DNA from: Aquatica leii | Lineage: Eukaryota > Arthropoda > Insecta > Coleoptera > Lampyridae | NCBI GenBank assembly: GCA_035610365.1 | Contig: CM069434.1 | Location: forward strand, 124,862,895-124,926,894 | Direction: 5' to 3' | DNA: 64,000 nt | In this document: positions 46,290 to 59,957 of the stretch, piece by piece | Numbering within the stretch: the stretch's first letter is position 1 | How the letters are laid out: each line of letters opens with the position of its first letter | Notes under the pieces: model-generated | The model's database searches: none | The model's input: the letters and a program-made list of their open reading frames with translations, nothing else | What the model was told of the DNA's origin: nothing | Made by a program: the position numbers and the translations under genes

Positions 46290-46885
46290 ATTTATTTTTT
46301 TTTTTTTAAAAACATACATTTTTTGTTTTGCATTTTTTTAATTTACTTTTTAAAGTGCAATTCGAGTGATAACATTTAATGGGGATTTAAGCGTGTTATA
46401 ATAAAAACACAAGTGCCTTCATTTATTCCGTTGATTACAGTACTGTATTCTATCAGTCTGTATACTTAGCTCAGCTGGTCTTTAGTTTATAGACTTTAAA
46501 GAAAAACACTGGCAAGTTTTTTTTTCACTTTCTAGAAAAAAAAATGGTCAAAATCAGTGGTTTCTTTTGAAAATTATCGTTGTTCAATTGTAAGACAGTT
46601 TTTGAATTGATTGTAGAAGAAAACCAACCCAAACCGATTTAGCGTAAAGGCGATACATAATGTCATAACTGCGACCTCGTATACCGTAGTTTTACATGCC
46701 GCCTGCTCCTATAGCGTCTCAGTGGTTCAGATAATACAATTTTTTTTTTAAATAAATTTATTTTAGATCTTGCTGATAAATATAATACAATAATTGTACT
46801 AATCTGTAAATAAACCATTTTTTTCTCGTTAAATTGTGTTTTTAATTTTTTCAACATTAGTAGCTTTTAATCATTATCTCAGAGC
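46290..46885. repeat. ~590-bp direct repeat, copy 2
   Basis: See copy 1. It includes an extra CGATTTAGCGTAAAGGCG-type insertion at about 46635. The overlapping minus ORF is not recognisable. Confidence 0.9.
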
Positions 46886-47619
46886 CCACCTACAAACTAT
46901 GTAAATGATTATTTGTTTCTAGTATTAACCGAAAGTGCAAAAAATAAAAAAGGGGTTAAAGTTTACGAATACGATGGTACGTTGAAAAAGTTGCAGTGAT
47001 TAAAACTGTCCTTAAAAATGTCTAAAATATTAATGTGTAAATCAATCTATTAAAATTTAAAAAGAAACAACAAACGAAAAAAGAAGACAAACGCTTTAGA
47101 AACTCCAGGCTGCTAGAGGTTTACCCAGTCTAGACAATAAACCTTTAAATGTATTGTTTAGTAGGGGTACCTACCTGCTAGTCCTAGGGATTCCATATTT
47201 TTAAAAATCAAATTAAAAGATTATTATTGACTTACAATATGTATTTCTAAACATTCTTTATCATGTAGGTAATAAAAATTACGAATATTAAAAATTATAT
47301 CATTCTAACGTTTGGTCTTATTATGGCATTATCATTTATTATTTTATCCAAAATATAAATAATTTTTATTACACAATTTGGCATTCATTGGAAAATACCT
47401 ACATTTCAAGTTATTATAAGATACAAAGAATTAGTAAAATAAATAATATGAAGATAATGAACCCCCTCATCTACCTGTAATTATTACAGGTTATTTATGT
47501 TAGATATTTTATTGAAACATAAAGACAAATCTTTAATAGTACATATACGCGACAAAAAACAACGTAAAATAAAGTGTATAAAAAAATTATTTTTTGAAAG
47601 TAAATTCTGCTCTTCTATT

Positions 47620-47960
47620 TTTCATAGATATAAATTTTTCCAATACCTTTTCATCAAAATGATCAATATCGTGAACTACATTTTTATTTATGCACATCAT
47701 CGCCAAAGCATTTAGTCTATCATTATCCATAGTATTACGCAAAAAAGTTTTTATTCTTTTGAGCGTTGAAAAACAACGCTCTCATTCTGCAGTAGTCATT
47801 GGTGTTGTTAAAATTATTGTTAATATTTTTATAGTTTCCGGGAAAGTATCAATCAAATTATGTTTTAATAAGAAAGAAAAAAAGTTTGTTGCTCCTGTGA
47901 TTTGAGTAAAATCCGGTCGCGAGTAAATAACTTCTAATTCAGTTTTTAATCGAATTTTGT
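47620..47960 (-). pseudogene. hAT transposase C-terminal dimerisation fragment
   Basis: Minus strand reads RPDFTQITGATNFFSFLLKH, then MTTAECERCFSTLKRIKTFL, RNTMDNDRLNALAMMCINKN and a short tail DIDHFDEKVLEKFI. This is the hAT dimerisation domain of the ZMYM/TTF-type branch, different from the BED-type hAT at 22.7 kb. Everything N-terminal is missing. Confidence 0.8.
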
Positions 47961-49088
47961 GTAAAACTAACTTGTGTTTGTTTTTATTAAAACACTGCCA
48001 TTATTCGCATTCATATTTACATCTACATATAAAATAAGCAAAACGCAAGCAAACACGTAAAATGCAAACGTACGAAAACAACGTAGGCATAAGCAGATAC
48101 GGTAACCGAACCCAGTCCGCACTACAGTCTGCGGCCCTAGAAATAACAAAACAGGGCCGTGCAACGTGTATTCGTTTAAAGTATGATACAATGTTGCTAC
48201 TGCAAAAGAATAAAATATGTTGAGTTAATCGTATATTTTTTTATTAAGTTAACACATTCTTTTTTTTTTAGAAACATGTAAAAAACGAGATCTTTATGTC
48301 ATTTGAAAGGGAGGGCGCGCGGCTATGCGGACTTATTAAGAAACCGCCACTGCGAGTTAATTGTAGTTTATATAATAAGTAAACGGCATTTTTATTTATT
48401 TAGAATTTAGAATAAAAAGCTAATACAGTCGACTAACTCTTCAATAAAAACAAATCGTAGGTAAAATGATATCTTTTGAAAACAACTGGTATTGCTTGTG
48501 AATGTACAATGGGATACCTCTCTTCTTTCTGGGTACCTGCCAAAGGCACATTATCCTCAGGTAATTTTTGAGCTACGTAAACTTTCATGTGATGGACTTA
48601 AAAATAATCTAAATGGACAAATAATGCAATTTGGGTGGCCTCTGTACGAATAAGAATAGTTACAGATTTAAGTACGGTACCACACCGCGTGAATGTATTT
48701 ATTACGTCACACAAATATTTTAATTCGTATTTTTTGCCCATCGAATAACTAGACTTTATAAGAATCGTGTCGCAAGAAAAGCTAATTTGAAATCGTGCAA
48801 TTATTTTTACGAAAGAGTTCTAATTTTATGTTTTGTTAATTATTGCACTTTTCGTTATTACTACAAAGAATATTTACTGCAAGCAACTACATCGTTTGTT
48901 GTTTTAGTAATGCATTTTTTAAATAAATTACTAATGTCAATAGGTTTTAAGTTATTACGTGCTAAAAATGCGCTTGTCGAACTGTATGGTAAAGTAAGCA
49001 ATAAAAAAAGTTTTTAGAAAATAAAGAAAGCAAAATGCATGGCAGATATTGCTCTGAATCCAAAATCCAAAATGGTATAAATTCATAT
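47961..49088. other. no gene recognised
   Basis: Contains CGGCCCTAG...ACAGGGCCG near 48133-48158, two hAT-end-like words facing apart, possibly the 5' end of the hAT remnant next to another element end. Otherwise nothing supportable. Confidence 0.3.
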
Positions 49089-49630
49089 ACAGTGTGCCCC
49101 AAATTTTTTTATAGAAATGGAGAAAAAATTTCTTATATTTCTCAAAAATATTCTTGGTAAAATGCTCTGCATGACTAGTAAATCTATAATCAGGTATAAA
49201 ATGTTTAAAACATTGCCTGAAATACAGGCAAAATAAAAAAATGCAGTTTTGGAGGGAAAGTAAAATACGTTTAAACTGTAGTAGGGAGCAAAATGTTCAT
49301 TGAATTTGCTAATAAGTAGCTAAAAATGATGCACATTTGTAGATTATTGATATTACCAAAGAAAAATTAAAATACCATAATAAACACGTCAGATAGAGTG
49401 CTTTGGAGTAGCTAACAATTTTCAACAAATGTCAAATGTAACTCAGTGCATGTTTGCAATAATTAGATTAAATGCCAGTAAAACTAAGCTCTGCGGATAA
49501 AATTGAAATTGTACGCATTGTTGGAAACAAATTATAAAACATGTAGAGAAGCAGCGAATATTTTTAATAATAGACACCCTAATTTGTATAAAAAATTTAG
49601 GACATATTGTTTTTATTTTGTGTGGTAAAA
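49089..49630 (+). pseudogene. mariner-type element, internally deleted copy (left arm)
   Basis: Begins with the end sequence ACAGTGTGCCCCAAATTT. ATG at 49472 opens MPVKLSSADKIEIVRIVGNK, then, after a stop or frame change, the YKTCREAANIF and NNRHPN HTH region. At about 49575 it jumps to the far end (TTGTATAAAAAATTTAGGAC). Relative to the right-arm copy about 1 kb of coding sequence is missing. Confidence 0.75.
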
Positions 49631-50395
49631 ATACAGCGAGTTTAAAAAATATGACTGATACTCCTAAAATAGAATACAAAACTTTTAAGACAAGTAAGTA
49701 TATGAATTAATTATCACTATATGCACCTTTGGTGTCACAATTGAGTATCCAAAGTATTGAGCAAGTGTTTAATATAAAAATGGTTTGCGCCATGGGAACG
49801 GAGTCAACATTTTTTAAGTAGGTTGAATTTGGGTGGCTGAATTGTGGAATCTGTCATTGGGTTTTAACTGAATGGGTTATAGGCATTGTAATCGTTTAAC
49901 ATGCATTCAGTAAGAAGTTTTGATGTACAAGTGTTTTTGTTAAAGCTTATGTAGGCTTTTATAGATCTTAGTCTTTGCATGTGTTATACAGTTCAGTCTT
50001 GATGATGTTTTGAGCGAGAAAGAGTGATACCGCACAGCATTTGTAACTATTGTAGACGTTTAGGTTTCATCGTGCTAAAAATTGTCTTCATCCTATCATA
50101 GAAAGCTATTTCGTATTTTGTGCAACGCTAAAGAGTTAGTACATAGACTGGTGCACCTCATCTACTGTAAAGGATATTCCAGAAAATACACGCATTTTTA
50201 AACACAAGATTACAAATATTGTTTTTCAAAAAGCCTTTAGAACACTTTCGAGTTTCTTGAAATGTTTACACCGTATGATGAAAATAAAATAAATAAACAG
50301 AACAACCAATGCAAAAGCGCTAAAGAGAGTAGAAAAAAAATAAAATCCATAAAATAACATTATGAGATATATTTTGTCACTCGTAAAATTATATA

Positions 50396-51897
50396 CAGTA
50401 AAACCTCCAAATATCTGGAGGTCTGGAGGATCTAAAAATATCTGGAGATATTTTTCAATTGAATTTTGAAATTTTATTAGAAAACATCAGATTCACATTT
50501 TGCTAAAAGTGTAACAATGTCTATAGCTAATTCAACTTTGTCATAAAAAAATATAAGTATAAAAACATTTGCACATTTCTTAATTTTTCACGCACTTCAT
50601 GGATATCTTAAATGTTTGACGTACAAAGTTTAGATTCTTCAAATACTTATACTCTCCGAATACCGAAAACAGTGATTATTTCTTGTATACTCAAATCGGA
50701 ACTTTCGGTCAAAGCATTGCAATCGTTTAGGCTTATTCCATATGTGTACTTTGTAATACACTGAAAAACGTGGTTAGTGGAATTTCGTCTTTTTTATCGA
50801 AATCGTCTTTTTGCTGTGCTATTTCAAAAAATCCCGCTTTCTGAAAACATTTTGAGATTGAAGCTGGCGAAACGTTTTTCCAAGCTGTTGATGTCCAAAT
50901 TAAAGCGCTGGTTAAATAATTGTTTTTTCTGCATCTTTAATAGAACATTTGCTGTTTGTGGAGTCTTTTGATAAGAAATTTTCTGTATGCTACTTTTAAG
51001 TTATGGATAATCCCTTGTTCTAATAGCTGATAATGTATTGCTGTGTTTGATGGCAGAAAAACAATCATCACATTTTTTCATCAAATTACGAAGTCATAAA
51101 TTCTGTTGTCATCCAAGCTTTTTTATTAAATACCTATTCTAGTCTTTAAAACATCCTTTTCTTCAGCATTGTAAACATGTTTTGGTGAATAATCCTTCGA
51201 TAATATCGCTTATAATAAAATAATACGTTTTGCTCTAAAAGCTTAAACAGTGTCCAGGCAAACATCAGCTGACTCTCCACAAATTATTTTAGAGCTCACT
51301 GTGCCTTTGACAACATTTTACCAGTCCGCCATTTGAAGCTTTAATACTCGGCTTCGGCTGCTTCTAAAACTTTTTTGTTATTAAAGGGCTAGATATGAAA
51401 ATGTTAATTCTGGCTTTACAGAACCAATTGTCAGTTTTCGGAAATTTTCTCCTCTGATCTGTATTACCTTCTTCAAAAGCTTTGCAAGTCCGATTTTGTT
51501 TGTGATTTCATAAACTTGCGTTCTTCCAACACTGAAGTATTCAGCCAACTTCAACTTTCTAGCACTGTTACTATTTTTTTTTCATTTTCCACAATAATAT
51601 CAATTTTCTCTTTAAGAGGCTACTGAAATGCTAAACATAAACTACATTATGTAAGTTAAAATATTTGCGATGAAAGATTAAATACGGTTTTAGAGTTTTA
51701 GTAATCATAGATAATTAGCTAGGCTCCTTGAAGACCTGACAGTTATGTAATTAAGGTAAAATTTGATGTAGTGACCGTGACGGTTATACAGGAGTGGTAG
51801 CTATAGAGCAGGTCTTTGTAGTGAAAATTTAAAATAATTTAAAAACTGGCCGTTATTTAGAGCTGATTGTTTTTAAGAGGTATCCGAGGTTTTACTG
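50396..51897 (-). pseudogene. pogo/Tigger-like element (left arm)
   Basis: Ends CAGTAAAACCTC and GAGGTTTTACTG form the terminal inverted repeats, with a TA dinucleotide outside the left one. The minus strand carries the broken transposase described for the right-arm copy: an HTH with SARKLKLAEYFSV and a terminal block ISAAWKNVSPASISKCFQKAGF-like (ORF 50777-50971 is its antisense). This copy lacks about 190 bp near one end compared with the right arm. Confidence 0.75.
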
Positions 51898-52471
51898 TGC
51901 TTAAGTAAAACTAAACTTAAAAAAAATTTTATAAGTGGAATGCGAACATTCAAACAAAGGCTAAGATATGAGAAAATAAAACATACTTAACCAAGAAAGT
52001 TTTTAATTATTACTTATCAGCATTTAGATCATTTTTAAATAATAAGATTAAAAAGAAAATTTTAAGTTATAATAAGAAGAATAAGAAAGGTAGTCTAGAA
52101 AATTATAAGTTTTATATCATCTTTTTAAGTTACTTATATAAATTGGGTAACCTTGAGTTTAAAAATGATATTGTGGTATGTATACCTAAAACAAAATATT
52201 ATATCCAGAGACAATTTTTGATAACAAATAAATATAAATTGACTTGGTAAATATATATCGTAACCTTAGTCCTAAGGAAATAACTCAATGTTTCTTTGTA
52301 ACATTTTGAAATGGTCAGCATTTAGAATTTTCTAATTCGAAAGTAAAATTTAAAGGTGGAAAGATAACGTTATAAAAATAAATCATAATCTAATTTTAAA
52401 TTAAAACTAATATTTTTAAAAGTGGAAACCAACAAACAGAATTAGAAAAAGTAAAAAAAACTCAAGTCCTA

Positions 52472-52578
52472 ATGGTTTTTTGGGTTTATATTGTATATTT
52501 ACCGACGGCGAACGTAGCTTACATGCGAAAGCTTGGGTTTTTTTAAATAAATATACATCATAAACCCAAAAAACTATT
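52472..52578 (+). other. long-stem hairpin enclosing a hammerhead-like motif (left arm)
   Basis: TTTTTTGGGTTTATATTGTA pairs with its near inverse at 52545-52575 and encloses GACGGCGAACGTAGCTTACA TGCGAAAGC, the same core family as 43017. The first core box is damaged (CCGACGG rather than CUGANGA). Confidence 0.35.
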
Positions 52579-53599
52579 TTAATTGTCTTATATTTAAATA
52601 GGTAATTCTAAAGTCAAAGGAGATAACTTCGACATAACTACGGTGCAGCTGTTCCAACTTATCAATGTACTAATGTAAACACAGAGGTAAATGACACATC
52701 ACGACAAAAAGAAATAAAAAATGTGCGAGCAAATTAAGATATCATTTTCATGTCCACATATTTCTTCTGCGATAATTTTTAACATTCGTAGATTATACCC
52801 AAGGTTATACCGTTATACACTCTAGAATAACTAACTTTCGAAATTTTGATTTTAAGAGTTAACACAAGAAGATCGTATCACATTCTATTTTTGGAAGTTT
52901 ATATCAATCATATTTATTATCCGCGTGAGTTTAATGCACAAAATAAACAGCAATAAACTCTCAATAATTTAATGTAGGTAATAAGTCAATAAAACTGATT
53001 TAATTAAATTCCTTATTATTTTTTCTTGAACTAAAAATATCTATAAATAGATAAAATTATATAGTGATAAGGAATAAAAACAATACAAAGGGTACCGAAA
53101 TAGTGACTATGCTATTACAAAACTGGAATGCTACTTTGCGATACCGTTCATGGTCACAGTATAATGCATTGCTTTTAGAACCATAAGGATCTCTGGGGTA
53201 AAAAGTTTCTCATATTTGAGAACGCATTACAAACTCTCAGGTAGTTTTAATGCCTTGAGTTTGTTTATGTAAATAAATAATATAATCCAATAAAACACTT
53301 GTAAAAGTTGTATATTACATTATTCCAATGACAAAATTCATATTATAACAAGAATAATCAGATAATTAGGCACTGATGTATCCAAATTCATCATGTTACA
53401 TTGAGGTAATTCAAGGTTGTTTGTTTGACAGAAAAATGTTTAATTTGAATTACGCGCATAAATAAAAACCGTAATCATTGGGTAATCGGATCTCCCCGTA
53501 CGTTCCGTATCAACTCTTGGTTAGTTGCGCATGAAAACTTTATACTTAAATACGTCAGTTGTTTATGTTTGTATATAACCTCATTGCTTGACCTCATTG

Positions 53600-54850
53600 T
53601 TCTACTCTACTTGTTTTACAGAAGCTTTTATAAAAACTACTTTGGTGTTCGTATTGATTTTAAAGGTAAATTGTTTTAATTGTTCTTAAAGTTAAATATA
53701 TTAATGAAATAATTTCTAGTATTTTATAACGTGCGAAGAAACTACGTCTACTCGAAAGAAACATCATGTGTTCCTATCTTAAAGCATGATTGCGGTGAGA
53801 AACGTTCCTTTGTGATTTCAGTAGTAGTTGTATTAGTTAACAGATAATTTGTCGAATCATTTATAACCTACGTATTATTGAAAAACAAAACCTACTATAG
53901 AAGCAATTTATAACGTTATTAAAGACGATGATTTAATTGGATTCTTGGGAAAGAAATCGTCACTTAGGACGTTGTTAATAAAAATGGGTTTTAGGTAGGA
54001 TAATTGTTTATTTTTGCATTACTTTTTTAACAGTATTTTATTCAGATGGAGAAAAACAATGGATGATGGAAGGACGTAAAATACTTGTGGAATGACATTA
54101 CGTTGTTCATATATATGATTAATTACTAATTATTGTAAAAGCTGAACAACCAATTATATATATCGGTTAGTAAACTGGATTATAAACGTTAATTATATTC
54201 TATAATTTTGTATAAATTCTAGATGAAAGATACATAACTGAATCTCACACAACGTCGATAATTCAGCTGCAAGTCTTAAATCCCAATAGGAAAAGGAAAC
54301 AAGTTATAGTACACACTGGTATGTCTACATGATTTTTTCATAACATTTTATCATTTACCATTATTCATTTTAGGTGTGAAATGTGTTTCATCAAGTTTTG
54401 TTGATATTTAAAACGGGAGATTCTCATAATGATCTGAACTACATAAATTATAAAAGGTGGATTGATGACCAATTGCTACCCAACTTACAACAGAATTCTG
54501 TAACTGTAATGGATACTGCAAGTTACCTTAACGTGTTATAGCTATGAGGCATCCAATTTCGACAAGTCGAACGGCAGAAATGACTACCTGGTTAATGGAA
54601 TGTGGAATCTCATATGATAAAACATTAACAAAACCAGAACTTATACTTAATAAAATTAAATAAACCAGGCTACATTCAATAGAGTATTGATTCAATATTT
54701 GCGAAGAATAGGCACACCGTATGTATCATTTGCTGCCATACCAGATGAATGGTGCAATGTATGTTTTTACTAAAAAGAAGTTGAAACGTTTATAATACAA
54801 GTAACTATTGATACTTTCGATGAACCCTTTGACAGTATGTGGGGTATTGA
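53600..54850 (+). pseudogene. ISL2EU/Tc1-like DDE transposase, intron-containing, dead (left arm)
   Basis: Plus-strand pieces in order: GKKSSLRTLLIKMGFR, ended by a GTAGG donor and a ttttttaacag acceptor; KKTMDDGR; an exon ERYITESHTTSIIQ with NPNRKRKQVIVHTG, then a GTATGT...TTTTAG intron. Next come KTGDSHNDLNYINYKRWIDD, then QLLPNLQQNSVTVMDTASYL (second Asp), HPISTSRTAEMTTWLMECGI and a tail near 54700. Stops interrupt most exons. The motif set (PNLPxNSVVVxDNAxYHNV; P.S.RKxDIxxWL) belongs to a Tc1-related DDE group often called ISL2EU; this is a remembered similarity. The right-arm copy is at 57080-58320. Confidence 0.6.
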
Positions 54851-55920
54851 GTAATAATGATACTTAATTAACTGCTTAAAATATGTATTTTCTGATTTAT
54901 GTAGCAGAAATAAATAAATTTTCTAATTTTAGGATGTCAGACTAACTGTAATAATGTTATACCAATACTAACAAATCTTAAACTGTGTATTATTAATTAC
55001 TTTACTGTTTAAATAAAGTACTCTGTTTTTTTGCAATATTAATTTTTACAAATACTTCTGCATATACTTTGTCGAAAGCTTACAACCATTTTTAATAAAT
55101 CTTGAAAAAATGAGTTCTAAGTTTGGTTAATCGCACTTTAAATTAAAGGTCAATGTAGTACTCGTAAATGAGTACAGAAGGTTTACAGTACGATTTATAA
55201 AAAATAGTTTACGGTTTCCAAATAAAACAAAGATAACTAACTCGTAATAAGGCTTTCAAATCATTTTGTTTAAATTTGTTTGAAGACTTGTCCTGTAAGT
55301 TACACTTTAATTGCAATCCATTTTTATTATGATTTCATTCTAAAGCTCCACATAATAGATTGGTTATTTATTTGTTTATCTAATAGGCAAATCGATAGTT
55401 ATTAATGTAATGAAGTAAATAAGAATGTTATTAAGCGGTTATCTTTAATTACTACAATAAATGTTATTGTCGCATTTCTTTCAAAATTTTCTATAAAATT
55501 TAAGAATAAATAGGTAAGTACCAAAACGTGCGTTTCAATTGTACAAATTTACTTTAGTAATATATAAATTAATAAGCAGGATGTTATGTAAAACTAGAAA
55601 TGGCTGATAAAATCATCAAATGTATGTAATTTAATTAGATACATTAATCATCTGCACAACTATAGTCACCGACGTCAATAATAAGTTAACGACATCTATA
55701 ATATATATATCTGAAACACTTAATTATTTTCAGCGGTTATATCCCCTGCAGTGTATGCAACAACTTGTAAAATTCTCACAACAACTCAACCGAACGTTCC
55801 ATTTATCACCGCAAAACGCCACCACTGTAGGACCGTTTTAACACAATTATATACTTGTTACTATGAGCCTAGGCTCGTAATTCGCAATAAAGGATCATAA
55901 TATATGTTGTGTATGTTGAA
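54851..55920. other. palindrome arm, inner non-coding part
   Basis: AT-rich. It carries GAGCCTAGGCTC (self-palindromic) at 55866 and ACATAGGCTCATAC at 55930. No gene. Confidence 0.5.
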
Positions 55921-55945
55921 ATACCTACACATAGGCTCATACTAT

Positions 55946-55980
55946 ACACGCTATATATATATATATATATATAGCGTGTA
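55946..55980. repeat. palindrome centre, (TA)n flanked by ACACGC/GCGTGT
   Basis: TACACGC (TA)n GCGTGTA is a perfect inverted repeat at the dyad axis of the giant palindrome. There is no spacer beyond the TA tract, so the structure can extrude as a cruciform. Confidence 0.95.
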
Positions 55981-57079
55981 TGATCCTTTATTGCGAATTA
56001 CGAGCCTAGGCTCATAGTAACAAGTATATAATTGTGTTAAAACGGTCCTACAGTGGTGGCGTTTTGCGGTGATAAATGGAACGTTCGGTTGAGTTGTTGT
56101 GAGAATTTTACAAGTTGTTGCATACACTGCAGGGGATATAACCGCTGAAAATAATTAAGTGTTTCAGATATATATATTATAGATGTCGTTAACTCATTAT
56201 TGACGTCGGTGACTATAGTTGTGCAGATGATTAATGTATCTAATTAAATTACATACATTTGATGATTTTATCAGCCATTTCTAGTTTTACATAACATCCT
56301 GCTTATTAATTTATATATTACTAAAGTAAATTTGTACAATTGAAACGCACATGTTTTGGTACTTACCTATTTATTCTTAAATTTTATAGAAAATTTTGAA
56401 AGAAATGAAACAATAACATTTATTGTAGTAATTAAAGATAACCGCTTAATAAATTTCTTATTTACTTCATTACATTAATAACTATCGATTTGCCTATTAG
56501 ATAAACAAATAAATAACCAATCTATTATGTGGAGCTTTAGAATGAAATCATAATAAAAATGGATTGCAATTAAAGTGTAACTTACAGGACAAGTCTTCAA
56601 ACAAATTTAAACAAAATGATTTGAAAGCCTTATTACGAGTTAGTTATCTTTGTTTTATTTGGAAACCGTAAACTATTTTTTATAAATCGTACTGTAAACC
56701 TTCTGTACTCATTTACGAGTACTACATTGAACTTTAATTTAAAGTGCGATTAACCAAACTTAGAACTCATTTTTTCAAGATTTATTAAAAATGGTTGTAA
56801 GCTTTCGACAAAGTATATGCAGAAGTATTTGTAAAATTAATATTGCAAAACACAGAGTACTTTATTTAAACAGTAAAGTAATTAATAATACACAGTTTAA
56901 GATTTGTTAGTATTGGTATAACATTATTACAGTTAGTCTGACATCCTAAAATTAGAAAATTTATTTATTTCTGCTACATAAATCAGAAAATACATATTTT
57001 AAGCAGTTAATTAAGTATCATTATTACTCAATACCCCGCATACTGTCAAAGGGTTCATCGAAAGTATCAATAGTTACTT

Positions 57080-58320
57080 GTATTATAAACGTTTCAACTT
57101 CTTTTTAGTAAAAACATACATTGCGCCATTCATCTGGTATGGCAGCAAATGATACATACGGTGTGCCTATTCTTCGCAAATATTGAATCAATACTCTATT
57201 GAATGTAGCCTGGTTTATTTAATTTTATTAAGTATAAGTTCTGGTTTTGTTAATGTTTTATCATATGAGATTCCACATTCCATTAACCAGGTAGTCATTT
57301 CTGCCGTTCGACTTGTCGAAATTGGATGCCTCATAGCTATAACACGTTAAGGTAACTTGCAGTATCCATTACAGTTACAGAATTCTGTTGTAAGTTGGGT
57401 AGCAATTGGTCATCAATCCACCTTTTATAATTTATGTAGTTCAGATCATTATGAGAATCTCCCGTTTTAAATATCAACAAAACTTGATGAAACACATTTC
57501 ACACCTAAAATGAATAATGGTAAATGATAAAATGTTATGAAAAACTCATGTAGACATACCAGCGTGTACTATAACTTCTTTCCCTTTCCTATTGGGATTT
57601 AAGACTTGCAGCTGAATTATCGACGTGTGAGATTCATTTATGTATCTTTCATCTAGAATTTATACAAAATTATAGAATATAATTAACGTTTATAATCCAG
57701 TTTACTAACCGATATATACAATTGGTTGTTCAGCTTTTACAATAATTAGTAATTAATCATATATATGAACGTAATGTCATTCCACAAGTATTTTACGTCC
57801 CATCATCCATTGTTTTTCTCCATCTGAATAAAATACTGTTAAAAAGTAATGCAAAAATAAACAATTATCCTACCTAAAACCCATTTTTATTAACAACGTC
57901 CTAAGTGACGATTTCTTTCCCAAGAATCCAATTAAATCGTCTTTAATAACGTTATAAATTGCTTCTATAGTAGGTTTTGTTTTTCAATAATACGTAGGTT
58001 ATAAATGATTCGACGAATTATCTGTTAACTAATACAACTACTACTGAAATCACAAAGGAACGTTGCACAATCATGCTTTAAGATACAGAACACATGATGT
58101 TTCTTTCGAGTAGACGTAGTACTAGAAATTATTTCATTAATATGTTTAACTTTAAGAACAATTAAAACAATTTACCTTTAAAATCAATACGAACACCAAA
58201 GTAGTTTTTATAAAAGCTTCTGTAAAACAAGTAGAGTAAAACAATGAGGTCAAGCAATGAGGTTATATACAAACATAAACAACTGACGTATTTAAGTATA
58301 AAGTTTTCATGCGCAACTAA
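57080..58320 (-). pseudogene. ISL2EU/Tc1-like transposase remnant (right arm)
   Basis: Mirror copy of 53600-54850 with the same exon pieces and the same stops where checked, so it was dead before duplication. Confidence 0.6.
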
Positions 58321-59279
58321 CCAAGAGTTGATACGGAACGTACGGGGAGATCCGATTACCCAATGATTACGGTTTTTATTTATGCGCGTAATTCAAATTA
58401 AACATGTTTCTGTCAAACAAACAACCTTGAATTACCTCAATGTAACATGATGAATTTGGATACATCAGTGCCTAATTATCCGATTATACTTGTTATAATA
58501 TGAATTTTGTCATTGGAATAATGTAATATACAACTTTTACAAGTGTTTTATTGGATTATATTATTTATTTACATAAACAAACTCAAGGCATTAAAGCTTG
58601 TACTACCTGAGAGTTTGTCATGCGTTCTCAAATATGAGAAACTTTTTACCCCAGAGATCCTTATGGTTCTAAAAGCAATGCATTATACTGTGACCATGAA
58701 CGGTATCGCAAAGTAGCATTCCAGTTTTGTAACAGCATAGTCACAATTCGGTACCCTTTGTATTGTTTTTATTCCTTATCACTATATAATTTTATCTATT
58801 TATAGATATTTTTAGTTCAAGAAAAAATAATAAGGAATTTAATTAAATCAGTTTTATTGACTTATTACCTACATTAAATTATTGAGAGTTTATTGCTGTT
58901 TATTTTGTGCATTAAACTCACGCGGATAATAAATATGATTGATATAAACTTCCAAAAATAGAATGTGATACGATCTTCTTGTGTTAACTCTTAAAAACAA
59001 AATTTCGAAAGTTAGTTATTCTAGCTAGAGTGTATAACGGTATAACCTTGGGTATAATCTACGAATGTTAAAAATTATCGCAGAAGAAATATGTGGACAT
59101 GAAAATGATATCTTAATTTGCTCGCACATTTTATATTTCTTTTTGTCGTGATGTGTCATTTACCTCTGTGTTTACATTAGTACATTGATAAGTTGGAACA
59201 GCTGGACCGTAGTTAGGTCGAAGTTATCTCCTTTGACTTTAGAATTACCTATTTAAATATAAGACAATTAAAATAGTTT

Positions 59280-59386
59280 TTTGCGTTTATGATGTATATT
59301 TATTTAAAAAAACTCAAGCTTTCGCATGTAAACTACGTTCGCCGTCGGTAAATATACAATATAAACCCAAAAAACCTTTAAAACTT
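59280..59386 (-). other. long-stem hairpin with hammerhead-like motif (right arm)
   Basis: Mirror of 52472-52578, with a few substitutions (for example TGTAAACTACG against the inverse of CGTAGCTTACA). Confidence 0.35.
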
Positions 59387-59957
59387 GATTTTTTTTTACT
59401 TTTTCTAATTCTGTTTTTTTGGTTTCCACTTTTAAAAATATTAGTTTTAATTTAAAATTAGATTATGATTTATTTTTATAACGTTATCTTTCCACCTTTA
59501 AATTTTACTTTCGAATTAGAAAATTCTGAATGCTGACCATTTCAAAATGTTACAAAGAAACATTGAGTTATTTCCTTAGGACTAAGGTTACGATATTTAT
59601 TTACTAAGTCAATTTATATTTATTTGTTATCAAAAATTGTCTCTGGATATAATATTTTGTTTTAGGTATACATACCACAATATCATTTTTTAACTCAAGG
59701 TTACCCAATTTATATAAGTAACTTGATAAAAAAAGATGATATAAAACTTATAATTTTCTAGACTACCTTTCTTATTCTTCTTATTATAACTTAAAATTTT
59801 CTTTTTAATCTTATTATTTAAAAATGATCTAAATGCTGATAAGTAATAATTAAAAACTTTCTTGGTTAAGTCTGTTTTATTTTCTCATATCTTAGCCTTT
59901 GTTTGAATGTTCGCATTCCACTTATAAATTTTTTTTAAGTTTAGTTTTACTTAACCC

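Larger units (their letters stand above)
49089..55962 (+). repeat. giant inverted repeat, left arm
   Basis: Reverse complement of the sequence from 55963 to the right window edge. Checked at many points by eye (for example 49731-49740 pairs with 62402-62411, 52497 with 59330, 53930 with 57930, and 55700-55860 with 56060-56200), with only scattered mismatches. Differences include an extra ~45 bp beside the centre on this side, absence of the 140-bp MITE and a ~1-kb deletion in the terminal mariner. The left limit cannot be fixed because the partner runs out of the window. Confidence 0.95.

Noticed and set aside
50777-50971. 64-aa ORF in the left palindrome arm
   Set aside because: Antisense of the pogo/Tigger C-terminal block; the mirror copy in the right arm shows the real coding direction.
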